64,000 nt of DNA from Paraburkholderia sprentiae WSM5005 (GTDB taxonomy: Bacteria; Pseudomonadota; Gammaproteobacteria; Burkholderiales; Burkholderiaceae), in the NCBI RefSeq assembly GCF_001865575.2, contig NZ_CP017561.2, forward strand, positions 620,001 to 684,000. The letters run 5' to 3'. How positions within the stretch are numbered: the stretch's first letter is position 1; the number at the start of each line of letters is the position of its first letter. Under the pieces are notes generated by a model. It made no database searches and was not told where the DNA came from. It was given only the letters and a program-made list of their open reading frames with translations. Shown in pieces: positions 16,370-24,871 of the stretch. A program made the position numbers and the translations under genes.

Positions 16370-18133
16370 ATGCCTACCAACGCCAAGCGCTTACTCAGCT
16401 TTCGATGGCTGCTCCTGATCACCGTCGCGTTAGTTGGAATTGTCTACGTCTCGCAAACGTGGTCGCCATCGTCGTACGGGATCGTACTTCAACGGTTGCA
16501 GGCAAAAGATACTGGTCTCGTGCTCGGTGAACCCAAGCCCATCCGAGGTGACGAATGGGCCGTCATTACTTCCCTGACGGCTGCATCGGTTAATAACCAC
16601 TTTGAACGCTACAATAAAACGTCGCCTTACAACGACGATCTGCGCATCGCGTTCGGCATTCCAATCAACGATTGGGGGTGGCTGTTCAAACCGACAATGA
16701 TGTTGTACAAGTTTGTCAATCCGGCCTACGCCTTCTCGTTTCACTATTTTGCTACTTTCGCCCTGTTCATTCTGGGCTATACGTACTTGTTCCGGGTCGT
16801 TGGCGCAGGGCGGCCGCAATCGATGTTGCTGGCATTCTGTGCCTATTTCACTGCCTATTCGCAATTCTGGTGGACCGACAAGGGCGTGCTCTTCGCGCTC
16901 TATGGCGCGGCCATGGCGTGCCTGTTTCTGCGCATCCCAAAGTGGGGTCGGCTGATACTGTTTTATTGGCTGCTGACGGGCATGCTGATCGAGATGTTCT
17001 ACCCTCCGTACATCGTGTCGCTGGCGTTTGTGGGTGCGGTGTTCGTCATTGCGTACGGCAAGGAGTGGCTGCGGCCGGCTCCGTTCATCGGGCTACTGCT
17101 GGCGGCGGGTGCTGCTGCGGGAACTGCCTCGTTCTATCTGAAAGATTATCTGATCGCCACGACAAAAACGCTCTATCCAGGCGGCCGCGCTTTCATGGGC
17201 GGTGGTGTTGGGTGGCGGCAGGCGGCGTCACAGCTATTTCCGTTCGCAATGTTCGATGGGCACCTGCATGAACTTGTGCCTAATTCGAATATCTGCGAAG
17301 CAGGCACGTTCGGCGTCTTCTTCGTTCTGCTCGCCATGTGCTTCGCGAACTACAGAAATCTGCGCACTGTATTCAAAGATCGCGAATTTTTGCGCCGCAC
17401 GATAATCTTGGCTATTGCGCTGGCGATGATGCTTGCATGGGAACTGCTCCCGATTCCATCGAGTGTCGGGCGGATCCTGCTTTGGCAGAACGTGCAGCCA
17501 AGCCGGATGCAATATGCGCAAGGCCTGTTATTGCTGATCTTCGTTGTCCACGTGGTGATGCGCATTGGCTTCTCGGTGACTCCCGCGCGCATCGTTACTT
17601 TGGTCGCCGCTGTCATGCTCGGATGGATGCTGCTCAAGGCTAGGGCAGAGGTGCCTTTCTGGCCGAACCTCATCGACTTGCTGATTATTCCGTTCGCCAT
17701 CATCGCGTATCTCCTTGCGCGTTACACGAAAATGGATCCGGGCATTCCTCTACTCGTGGCGTCGGTGCTTACCGCCGCTCTTGTGATCGGCCGATTCAAT
17801 CCGTTGCAGCAGGCGTGGCCTATTTTCAACCGGGAAGAGACGGCGGTGACCGCTCAGATGCATGCCGCGGTGGACCCGAAAACGGGCTATCTGGTCACGC
17901 AGTTCCTGCCCGCGGCGGTACAGAACGGGCTCGGCTTCAAGTCGATCGCATATACCACTGCGGTGCCGCAGTGGCACTTCTGGAATCAGTTCCGCAACAA
18001 AGTGGATGCCGAGACATTTAACACCGCATTCAATCGCTATTCGAATATCGCGATGACGGACGACGCTAAGCCTAGCAACCCGACCGCCGACTCCGTGAAG
18101 GTGCCGCTCGCGTGGTTTAAGACAGCGCCGTAA
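16370..18133 (+). CDS. Large polytopic membrane protein, probable GT-C transferase
   Basis: 587 residues with about twelve predicted helices and a short soluble C-terminus. After the first helix is LGEPKPIRGDEWAV, an acidic Asp-Glu pair in the first external loop, as expected for GT-C active sites, followed by INDWGWLFKPTMM and QFWWTDKGV. Position directly after the GtrB-like/SMR/GT2 operon suggests it is the periplasmic transferase of that system. Start chosen at ATG 16370; 207 bases separate it from the GT2. GC is lower than in neighbouring genes. Family not named with certainty. Confidence 0.65.
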   Translation: MPTNAKRLLSFRWLLLITVALVGIVYVSQTWSPSSYGIVLQRLQAKDTGLVLGEPKPIRGDEWAVITSLTAASVNNHFERYNKTSPYNDDLRIAFGIPINDWGWLFKPTMMLYKFVNPAYAFSFHYFATFALFILGYTYLFRVVGAGRPQSMLLAFCAYFTAYSQFWWTDKGVLFALYGAAMACLFLRIPKWGRLILFYWLLTGMLIEMFYPPYIVSLAFVGAVFVIAYGKEWLRPAPFIGLLLAAGAAAGTASFYLKDYLIATTKTLYPGGRAFMGGGVGWRQAASQLFPFAMFDGHLHELVPNSNICEAGTFGVFFVLLAMCFANYRNLRTVFKDREFLRRTIILAIALAMMLAWELLPIPSSVGRILLWQNVQPSRMQYAQGLLLLIFVVHVVMRIGFSVTPARIVTLVAAVMLGWMLLKARAEVPFWPNLIDLLIIPFAIIAYLLARYTKMDPGIPLLVASVLTAALVIGRFNPLQQAWPIFNREETAVTAQMHAAVDPKTGYLVTQFLPAAVQNGLGFKSIAYTTAVPQWHFWNQFRNKVDAETFNTAFNRYSNIAMTDDAKPSNPTADSVKVPLAWFKTAP

Positions 18134-18151
18134 GCCGGGCATTTCCGAGCG

Positions 18152-18499
18152 TTGCGCTTCATCGTGGCACGATGCATTGCATGCACGGCGATGTTGTGGC
18201 GCGCCGTCTCCGGTCACAACGCCGGTCTGCTTCGTTTCGAATTTTCATGCATGGGTCGCCGCGCGACGCCGCGATTCAGACTGGCATGGTGGGGCGATCA
18301 GCCATCGGCTGCGGCGGCTGCGGCGAACCTGACCTTCACCGCTGACGACGGCGTGCTGATCGTCCCGCTGGATGCCTATCCTCGGTGGCTCACGCTCGAA
18401 CGGGTCCACTGTTTGCAATTGAACCTCGTTGACCCGAACGCGTGCGGTGCATTCGGCATTCGCAACGCCGCGCTGTATCAGCGCAATAATTTCCGCTAA
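18152..18499 (+). CDS. Small protein or detached domain, beta-rich
   Basis: Up to 115 residues beginning at TTG 18152, or 102 from ATG 18191. The sequence looks coding: FRLAWWGDQ, NLTFTADDGVLIVPLDAYPRW and LQLNLVDPNACGAFGIRN form a regular beta-strand pattern. In my recollection similar segments occur appended to glycosyltransferases of related bacteria. It begins 18 bases after the large membrane protein. It may be a small carbohydrate-binding-like protein or a leftover domain. No strong ribosome-binding site is visible. Confidence 0.42.
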   Translation: MRFIVARCIACTAMLWRAVSGHNAGLLRFEFSCMGRRATPRFRLAWWGDQPSAAAAAANLTFTADDGVLIVPLDAYPRWLTLERVHCLQLNLVDPNACGAFGIRNAALYQRNNFR

Positions 18500-18563
18500 G
18501 CGCGCATCCGCCGACGCGCTACGACAGCGTCCGGGCGAAGAAAGATCTAGCCGGACAGGGCCG

Positions 18564-19721
18564 TCACTTCGCGGCAACCGCGGCAGGCGGATGAGCATCC
18601 TCGACCACCGCGAATGACGCCGGCGGTCGAATCGGACGTCCTTCGCGCCAACCATAGTGCCTGTAGTGGACGACTGGATCGGCACCCGCGTCGCGCACAT
18701 CGTGGTTCATGGCGAGATAGTCGGCGGCGACGAAACCGGGTGGAAACTCGAGCGGTACGACAGCATCGAGGTCGCTAGGCTGTCCTGTCGTGCGCTGGCC
18801 GGATGCGGTCTGCACGCCCCACGTCGCGCCTAGCATGGCGAGCTTCCGGCGGACTCGCCAGAACGGCACGCCAGGTGTCGCAGTGCTGGCCGCGAGCCAC
18901 ATTCTCTGCCAGCTGTCGGCTATGTAGCCTTTGTCGTGAGAGCGTCTGAGGACGACCGAAAATTCCAGATCGTTTTTGGCCGTGTCGCGGAAATGCTCAC
19001 ACGCAAAATCGACTAGCCCGAGCTGACAGAGATCACCCATCAGTTCCGCGAACGATCTCGGTGTAAACACCCAGCAATGCACGTCATGGTACGAACCGTT
19101 CTCGAACGCATCGCGCGCGAGGTGGAGCGCGCTTTCCGAATTGTGATGCAACCTCGCCGACGGACGATCGATGCGTTTTTGCCATGCCTCGACGGTACTG
19201 ACGTCGGCGGCATTCAGGCAATAGTCGAGCAGGGAATACGGGCGTGGGGCGCGGGCGCGTTCGACATAGCTCGCCAGCACTTCGGGCAGGCGGCTCTCGC
19301 GGCGAAAGTAGTCGAACGTAAAGCGCCTGTCGGGAACTACCAACCGGACTTCGCCAGTGGGTTTGAGCACGGCGCCCAGCTCGCGCAGCCAGCTCACGAG
19401 ATCCGGGACGTGCTCGACGACGTGCGACGCGACGACGTAATCGATGTACCGGCCGCCAATTGCCTCATGCAGTGTGTTTTCACCCCAGATCGCGTCTACG
19501 TCGACAATCTCGTCGATCACGACATGAGGGTCGTCCCGGTACTTCTGCCGTAGATGCCCAGTGTCGGTGTGATCGACGTAAATGATCGTTCCACCGTCGC
19601 TGCGCCGCACGAGCGGCCAGCACAGCGCACCAATTTCCACGCCGGTACTGCCCGAGATATCGAGTCCGGACAACAAACGTTTGCGGCGCAGTTCGCGACC
19701 GCTGTCTTCCGCCTGCATCAT
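18564..19721 (-). CDS. Class I SAM-dependent methyltransferase with a C-terminal DYL-type domain
   Basis: 385 residues. The methyltransferase domain covers residues 1 to about 260, with STGVEIGALCWPLV as the SAM loop, VVASHVVEHVPDLVSWLREL as motif II and LKPTGEVRLVVPDRR following. Residues about 335-370 read FVAADYLAMNHDVRDAG...HYRHYGWREGR. This short module is often appended to polysaccharide enzymes. GGAGG lies just before two adjacent ATG codons; the second (19718) has the better spacing. It probably methylates a sugar or caps a glycan. It is the last gene of the minus-strand cluster. Confidence 0.82.
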   Translation of the reverse strand: MMQAEDSGRELRRKRLLSGLDISGSTGVEIGALCWPLVRRSDGGTIIYVDHTDTGHLRQKYRDDPHVVIDEIVDVDAIWGENTLHEAIGGRYIDYVVASHVVEHVPDLVSWLRELGAVLKPTGEVRLVVPDRRFTFDYFRRESRLPEVLASYVERARAPRPYSLLDYCLNAADVSTVEAWQKRIDRPSARLHHNSESALHLARDAFENGSYHDVHCWVFTPRSFAELMGDLCQLGLVDFACEHFRDTAKNDLEFSVVLRRSHDKGYIADSWQRMWLAASTATPGVPFWRVRRKLAMLGATWGVQTASGQRTTGQPSDLDAVVPLEFPPGFVAADYLAMNHDVRDAGADPVVHYRHYGWREGRPIRPPASFAVVEDAHPPAAVAAK

Positions 19722-19811
19722 GCCTCCTTACGTCGAGTTCGACTGGTAAGTAGCAACTGCAAAACAACTTCGGATTTTCTTACCGGTTTCCGTTGATCGG
19801 TAACAACTCCG

Positions 19812-20160
19812 TCAACGCGAAATAAAAAAGACGTCCTGATGATTGTCCCACCCGCCCGGACGATATTCGAGCACCGCGAGCTTGTTCTCGGCGCAAACAT
19901 CGCTGACCCAGTTATGCGGAATCAGCGCGATGCCGTAACCGTCGCCGATATAATCCACGGTTTTCGCTTCCACCGAATGGTCGGGCATGTAGTTGACGAA
20001 CCCGTACTGGCCTGCGTCGTAGCTGTTGAGCAGATGAGCGCGCGCGCTTTCTCCGACCTGATAGCAATCCGCCGATTCCAAAATCTTACGCGAACGAGCA
20101 CCGTGGGTGGTGACAACCGCAACACCAGCGGGTTTCAGTTTTTCGAAGATCCATGAAACA
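19812..20160 (-). pseudogene. C-terminal remnant of a methyltransferase-like protein
   Basis: The minus frame reads HVSWIFEKLKPAGVAVVTTH on to LEYRPGGWDNHQDVFFISR, matching the end of a class I methyltransferase (motif after the catalytic region plus the last strands). An in-frame stop lies directly upstream and no frame further upstream supplies the SAM-binding half. It is therefore a 5'-truncated remnant of about 115 codons between two intact genes. A short functional protein beginning at the internal ATG (20081) is possible but unlikely. Confidence 0.6.
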
Positions 20161-20269
20161 TGTCGTCATGCGGATGGATGGGTGCTGGCTGCATGGTACC
20201 TCGCTTCGATCGTAGTGGGCCCCGCTTGCGCAAGGGCGTTTTACATGCTTGCCGCGTACAGACGGCCGA

Positions 20270-21148
20270 TCACGGTGGTTGAACGGTTTGCCCGGTATGA
20301 GGATGCGGCCGGGTCGCATAGAAGTCGAAGAAATGCTGCTGCCACAGCGCACAGACGGTGTCCATCTGATCCATCAGCACTGCGTCGAAGACGCCTGACG
20401 CGTCCGCCGCGTCGATTTTCTCCCGCATGCGGGAGTACAGCAACTTTTCAAAATCGTTGATGCAGTAGCCGCGGACTTCCTCAGCATTGAATGCATAGGC
20501 CGAGCAGGGTAGTTCGGGGTGCAGCGAAATATACGTGCTGAATAATCGCTCGATAATAAACGGCAGAAACGGTGCCGGGTCCGTATGCAGCGTATCGGTC
20601 ATCACGCCCAGCGCCGCGTCGTGCGACGGGTTGGCTTCGAGGAAATCGGCAATCGGCAGCAACGTCCCGCCGACATACTCTTGCCAGAATCGTTGCGATC
20701 CTACCCAGAAGTTGCAATACGCGAGCGACCCAGGGCCATGCCGCGGCGTATCGCGAATCGCGATGTCCACGCCGCTCGCATCGAGCAACGCCTGCGCTGC
20801 CCGTACGAGGCCGGGGTGCGCCAGTTCTCCCTGCATCCAGACGTTATACGACCAGTACGCGAGTTGCGGAAAAGGATTGATGAAGCAGATGTCGGATTCG
20901 CCGTGGCGTTGCGCGAACTCGACGAATGCGGCGCCCGGGATCTTCGATTTGAGCGTGAACTTGGGCGAAAAAAGACCGGTGAAGTCGTGACGCAGATGCT
21001 CGCCCGTACGGTACATATCGGTCAGGATCTTGAACTCGCGCCACTCGGGACGCGCATTGTCGGCGCGCACGAGCGGCAGGAACGCCGCGCAGCTCAGTGT
21101 CTGATCCGGCGAATAGATCGGCTCGAATACGGCAACGGTTTTGCTCAT
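20270..21148 (-). CDS. Unrecognised protein of a glycosyltransferase cluster
   Basis: 292 residues, soluble, with no signal peptide. It has the segments LFSPKFTLKSKIPGAAF, DICFINPFPQLAYWSYNVW and SLAYCNFWVGSQRFWQEYV, rich in aromatic residues. I recall this general pattern from uncharacterised proteins in other polysaccharide loci but know no function. The ATG overlaps the stop of the histidine phosphatase (21145-21148), so the two are translated together. The 3' end faces the methyltransferase remnant. It could be an unusual glycosyltransferase or a polysaccharide-modifying protein. Confidence 0.7.
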   Translation of the reverse strand: MSKTVAVFEPIYSPDQTLSCAAFLPLVRADNARPEWREFKILTDMYRTGEHLRHDFTGLFSPKFTLKSKIPGAAFVEFAQRHGESDICFINPFPQLAYWSYNVWMQGELAHPGLVRAAQALLDASGVDIAIRDTPRHGPGSLAYCNFWVGSQRFWQEYVGGTLLPIADFLEANPSHDAALGVMTDTLHTDPAPFLPFIIERLFSTYISLHPELPCSAYAFNAEEVRGYCINDFEKLLYSRMREKIDAADASGVFDAVLMDQMDTVCALWQQHFFDFYATRPHPHTGQTVQPP

Positions 21149-21738
21149 ACGTGGCCTGCTCGTTCGAGGCAGTAGCGGTTCAGGTCCGCGCGCCACTTCA
21201 AATAAGTAAACGATGCGTTCGGCACGGTGAAGCTCGGATAGTGCGTCTCGATCGGCACGCCGAGCAGATACTGCAACACCACACTGATCGGACCGCCGTG
21301 GGCGACTGCGGCGATCAGGCCGGGATTGTGCGCCTCGGGTTTGACCGCGTCTTCGACCCACGCCTGCACGCGCTCAGCCATGTCCAGATGCGATTCGCCG
21401 TTTTCGTAGCGATTGCGCATGTTCAGGTTGAAGTCCGGGAAGGCCCGGTTGAAATCCGCTTCGAGCCACGATCCGTAGATGCCGGGGTGCGTTTCCGCAA
21501 GCCTCGCGTCGAACGTCATGGGTTGCGCGGGGCTGAACAGGAGTTCGGCGGTTTGACGCGCGCGTGCCCACGGGCTGCAGTAGATCTTCGACGGCTGGAA
21601 CGCGAAGCGTTCGAGCGTCGCGGCAAGCTTGACCGACTGGGTCTTACCAAGTTCGGTGAGCCCGTCTTTGTCCGTCGAAATTAGCAGCCCTTTCGCATTG
21701 GCTTCGGACTGGCCGTGTCTGATCAGCAAGAGATCCAT
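21145..21738 (-). CDS. Histidine phosphatase family protein (phosphoglycerate mutase-like)
   Basis: 197 residues. LLIRHGQSEAN near the N-terminus carries the phosphorylated His in the RHG motif; SPWARARQTAEL supplies the second Arg; AAVAHGGPISVVL holds the second His. All the catalytic residues are present. In carbohydrate clusters such enzymes often dephosphorylate sugar phosphates, as in heptose or fucose-type pathways. Its coupling to the unrecognised downstream gene suggests a shared pathway. Substrate unknown. Confidence 0.88.
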   Translation of the reverse strand: MDLLLIRHGQSEANAKGLLISTDKDGLTELGKTQSVKLAATLERFAFQPSKIYCSPWARARQTAELLFSPAQPMTFDARLAETHPGIYGSWLEADFNRAFPDFNLNMRNRYENGESHLDMAERVQAWVEDAVKPEAHNPGLIAAVAHGGPISVVLQYLLGVPIETHYPSFTVPNASFTYLKWRADLNRYCLERAGHV

Positions 21739-21742
21739 GGGC

Positions 21743-22819
21743 TTAATTCGGGGTGGTTTGCGCGGATGCCGGGCTTGCGCCTGTCACCAGTTCGAGGAAG
21801 GTCTTCGCGGGACCGGCCAGGCCGAAGCGTTCATGCGTATCGACGTACGCGTTCAATCGCGTCGAATCGCGCAGTTGCCGGTCGTGGTACATCGTTTCCA
21901 TCGCACTGGCCCATTCTTCCGCGGTGTTGTTGACGAGCAGCCCGGTGGCGCCGTGCGTGACCGCCTCTTCGTACACGGGAGAGCGCGAGTATATGCCCGG
22001 GATGCCCAGGCTACCGTAGTCGATGTACTTGATGCACGACTTGCAGCTGTTGAAGAATAGCGTTTCGGGATCTTCCCTGGCGCCCAACGGGACGACCGAG
22101 AACAGATAGCCTGCATCGCGAATCGCTGCTTTGTATGCGGCGTTTTCCAGAAAGCCTTTGGAAACGAGGCGCGGAATACTCGACATCTCGGGAAAGCCGT
22201 CGCCCCAGAATTCGAAAACGACGTCTGGATGCCGCTCCAGGAACTCGATGATGACTTTGAAGAACTGCTTTCTGAACTGCACCAGCTTGATGCCGTCGGT
22301 GTTGGAAAAGAGGATTCTCGGCGGCGTCGATTCGTGCCAACCCGATGGCGCGGATGGAAGGGACTCGTGATCGAAGCCATTCGGAATGACTACCACCGAC
22401 GCCCTGATCTTGCGTAGCTTGTTGCGCAGCGTTTCGTTCGACACCGTGGCGATGGATGCCTGACGGATCAACCACGTGATATTGGCGAGCAAGTCATCGT
22501 TCAGGTCGGTGACGCTGTACATCGGCAGGTCGATGATCCAGTCGTCCATGTCGTAGATGGTGCGCAGGCCGAGGTCGTTGGCCATTCGCATGACATCGGT
22601 CGCGCGGTTCGAACTGTGCTTGTTGAACAGCACCGCGTCGAAGCGGCGCAGTTGACCAACGGTCACGTCGCTCTCGACGATTTCTTCCCATTCGAGCATG
22701 TCGTGATGGGCCATATAGGTCAGCAACGGGCCAAAACGCGCGGCAATCGACCGCGACATCAATCTGTCGTGAGATAGCGAGATTCGCTGAACAACGAGTA
22801 GGCGCGGAATCTTCGGCAT
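21743..22819 (-). CDS. Glycosyltransferase, GT-B type
   Basis: 358 residues. The N-terminal half has FDAVLFNKHSS and TIYDMDDWIIDLP, a DMDD segment common in cytoplasmic GT4-like enzymes. The C-terminal half has VVIPNGFDHESL, ILFSNTDGIKLVQFRK, VVFEFWGDG and YIDYGSLGIPGIYS near the donor site. It starts two bases after the stop of the 22821-23804 gene and lies four bases before the histidine phosphatase, so it is mid-operon. Specificity unknown. Confidence 0.82.
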   Translation of the reverse strand: MPKIPRLLVVQRISLSHDRLMSRSIAARFGPLLTYMAHHDMLEWEEIVESDVTVGQLRRFDAVLFNKHSSNRATDVMRMANDLGLRTIYDMDDWIIDLPMYSVTDLNDDLLANITWLIRQASIATVSNETLRNKLRKIRASVVVIPNGFDHESLPSAPSGWHESTPPRILFSNTDGIKLVQFRKQFFKVIIEFLERHPDVVFEFWGDGFPEMSSIPRLVSKGFLENAAYKAAIRDAGYLFSVVPLGAREDPETLFFNSCKSCIKYIDYGSLGIPGIYSRSPVYEEAVTHGATGLLVNNTAEEWASAMETMYHDRQLRDSTRLNAYVDTHERFGLAGPAKTFLELVTGASPASAQTTPN

Positions 22820-22820
22820 T

Positions 22821-23804
22821 TCAAATACTTTCCCGTGCTAACACTGCAGCGATTTGCGGACCGATGATGGAAGCCGAGTGGCGCGTCATCACGCGCTCGT
22901 AGGTGGCGGCCACTTTGGCGTCGCGGCCGGGGTCGTTGATCGCGCCCGAGATCGCCGCGGCGATCTCCTCCACGGAGTCCGTCGACGCGTACCAGACGCC
23001 GTCTTCGAAGTGCTCGCGTTGCCAGGGGCCGTCGGACATCACGAGGGGTTTCTGCATGATCGCCCCTTCGAGGCTCGAGCGGCCCGGCGGATCGATGCTC
23101 GGCTCGGCCATCACGCTGCAATTGGCGATGATCGAACGCAGCAGCGCGCTGCAGGGCTGGATGAACGGCAGGAAGGTGATGCCTGAATGCGCTTCGGCGA
23201 CGCATTGCCGATAGTAGACGTCGTCGCGCGCGCCGCCCACGAAGAGACCGTCCAGCTTGAGTTCGTTCAGCGCGCGAATCGTCTGCAGCTGATTCTTGAT
23301 GGGTTCGATCAGTCCGAGGCAAAGCGCGAAATCCGTACTGTTCGACACCGTCGACAGCAGATCCTTGTCCGGCTGCGCGAGAAAACGGTTCGACACGCAT
23401 GTCGGCATGATTTCGATTTTCTCCGCCGGTACGCGGATGTATTGCGTAAAGTTCTCGAGTTCCGCCCGGGACTTGAACAACACTTTGTGGGCGCTTCGCG
23501 TGATGTCTTCGATACGCGCGACTTCGCTGGCCGGGATCGGGCCGAGCCACCAGACGTTGGGCCACAAGAAAATGCGCTTGTTTCTGATTGCGGCTTCGCG
23601 CAGTATCGCGTGACCGTCGGCGTGCACGGAGAAATGAATCACGCCGTCGTAGAAGCTCAGCGGACGGCTGCCAATGCCATAGATGTCGGTATGGACACCG
23701 GACGCTTTCAGGATCTCCGCGACCTGGACAAGTTCCGATTCGCCGCCGCCGCTTACGGTGAAAGCGGTGCTGTAAGTCGTCAGAATGAATTTGAGTCCGG
23801 TCAT
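22821..23804 (-). CDS. Glycosyltransferase, GT4-like
   Basis: 327 residues. The N-terminus has the glycine-rich acceptor loop FTVSGGGESELVQVAEIL, and the middle has VLFKSRAELENF and IEIMPTCVSNRF. The donor half contains ALCLGLIEPIKNQ, a TFLPFIQPCSALL segment and PGRSSLEGAIMQKPLVMSD, where the Glu is expected to bind the sugar nucleotide. Its first ATG overlaps the preceding gene's stop (23801-23804). Confidence 0.82.
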   Translation of the reverse strand: MTGLKFILTTYSTAFTVSGGGESELVQVAEILKASGVHTDIYGIGSRPLSFYDGVIHFSVHADGHAILREAAIRNKRIFLWPNVWWLGPIPASEVARIEDITRSAHKVLFKSRAELENFTQYIRVPAEKIEIMPTCVSNRFLAQPDKDLLSTVSNSTDFALCLGLIEPIKNQLQTIRALNELKLDGLFVGGARDDVYYRQCVAEAHSGITFLPFIQPCSALLRSIIANCSVMAEPSIDPPGRSSLEGAIMQKPLVMSDGPWQREHFEDGVWYASTDSVEEIAAAISGAINDPGRDAKVAATYERVMTRHSASIIGPQIAAVLARESI

Positions 23805-24871
23805 GCTTTTCTCCGCAGTGCGCCGGCGTTGGCAAGCAGTTCTCGCCAGACGGCATCGCTTGCGCGCTGAAGTACTTCACCGGCATGCGCGACATACGCC
23901 GGATCGCTGCGGCCGCGCGCGGTGGATTTGCCGAGGCGTTTCGCAATGGCCGACGCCCACGCGGACAGATCCGCATTGGCAGGGAATACGCAGTCCGCTG
24001 GGCTGATTTCTTCGGCCGCGGTGCCGCCGCGGACGAAGACAGGCTTGCCGAAACGCATCGCTTCGAGGACCGGCACGCAGAAGCCTTCATGACGGCTGGT
24101 CGCGAGCAGCGCATCGGTGGTTTCGTAGCACTCGAACAGGTCCGCGTCGTCGAGCATGCCCTTGAAATCGACGCGCTCCAGCACACCGAGCCGCCGTGCG
24201 TGGTTGATGAGAAGCTTCAGGTAATCGTAATTCGGAGAACTGCCGACGATGCTGAGCGTCGCATCGAACTCGTGTTCTTTCAGCAACGCGAGGATGCTGA
24301 TGCCGTCTTCGATACGTTTATGCGGGACGACGCGGCCAACCATCAGCAGATTGGGAATGCGCGGACCCTCGATTTCCGGGTCGATTTCGCGTTCGAAGAC
24401 CGGCATGTCGGCAAACACCGGCGGAACGACCTTTACCGCCTGGACATCCAGCGCGCCGGCGAGACTCGCGGCGGTGCAATGCGAATTCGCCACGATGGTA
24501 TCGAAGCCCGCGAGCGACGGTAATTGCGCGAGCGCCTGCTCGCACAACTTCGCGGTGGGCGGTTCGAGTTCGCGCAACAGCGTCGGGTCGGTTACACCGT
24601 GGAAATAACAGATCGTTTCCCGGCAGTTCAGCGCGAGTAGCTTATCGAGATAGGGGTCGAAAATAGAGTAGGACAGCAGCACTACATCGTCTTCGGTCAC
24701 ACTGGTGAACAGTTCCTCCAACGGCTTGACGCCCGCCGTGCTCACGTCGAAGAACCGGGCATAGAGCTCAACGTCGAGGCCGAGGCGCGAAGCCGTCCGC
24801 GCAAGCCCCAGACAGTGATTGCCCACGGCGTCGCCAGAGAAAATGTCCGTAGCATATACGCGCAGCGTCAT
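23801..24871 (-). CDS. Glycosyltransferase family 4
   Basis: 356 residues starting at ATG 24871, which overlaps the stop of the 922-residue enzyme and follows GGGGAAGAG. N-terminal IFSGDAVGNHCLGLARTA is the acceptor-side loop. C-terminal LLMVGRVVPHKRIEDGI, VDFKGMLDDADLFECYETTD and ATSRHEGFCVPVLEAMRFGK form the canonical GT4 donor site with E-x7-E. It adds one sugar in the oligosaccharide assembled by this cluster. Confidence 0.9.
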   Translation of the reverse strand: MTLRVYATDIFSGDAVGNHCLGLARTASRLGLDVELYARFFDVSTAGVKPLEELFTSVTEDDVVLLSYSIFDPYLDKLLALNCRETICYFHGVTDPTLLRELEPPTAKLCEQALAQLPSLAGFDTIVANSHCTAASLAGALDVQAVKVVPPVFADMPVFEREIDPEIEGPRIPNLLMVGRVVPHKRIEDGISILALLKEHEFDATLSIVGSSPNYDYLKLLINHARRLGVLERVDFKGMLDDADLFECYETTDALLATSRHEGFCVPVLEAMRFGKPVFVRGGTAAEEISPADCVFPANADLSAWASAIAKRLGKSTARGRSDPAYVAHAGEVLQRASDAVWRELLANAGALRRKA

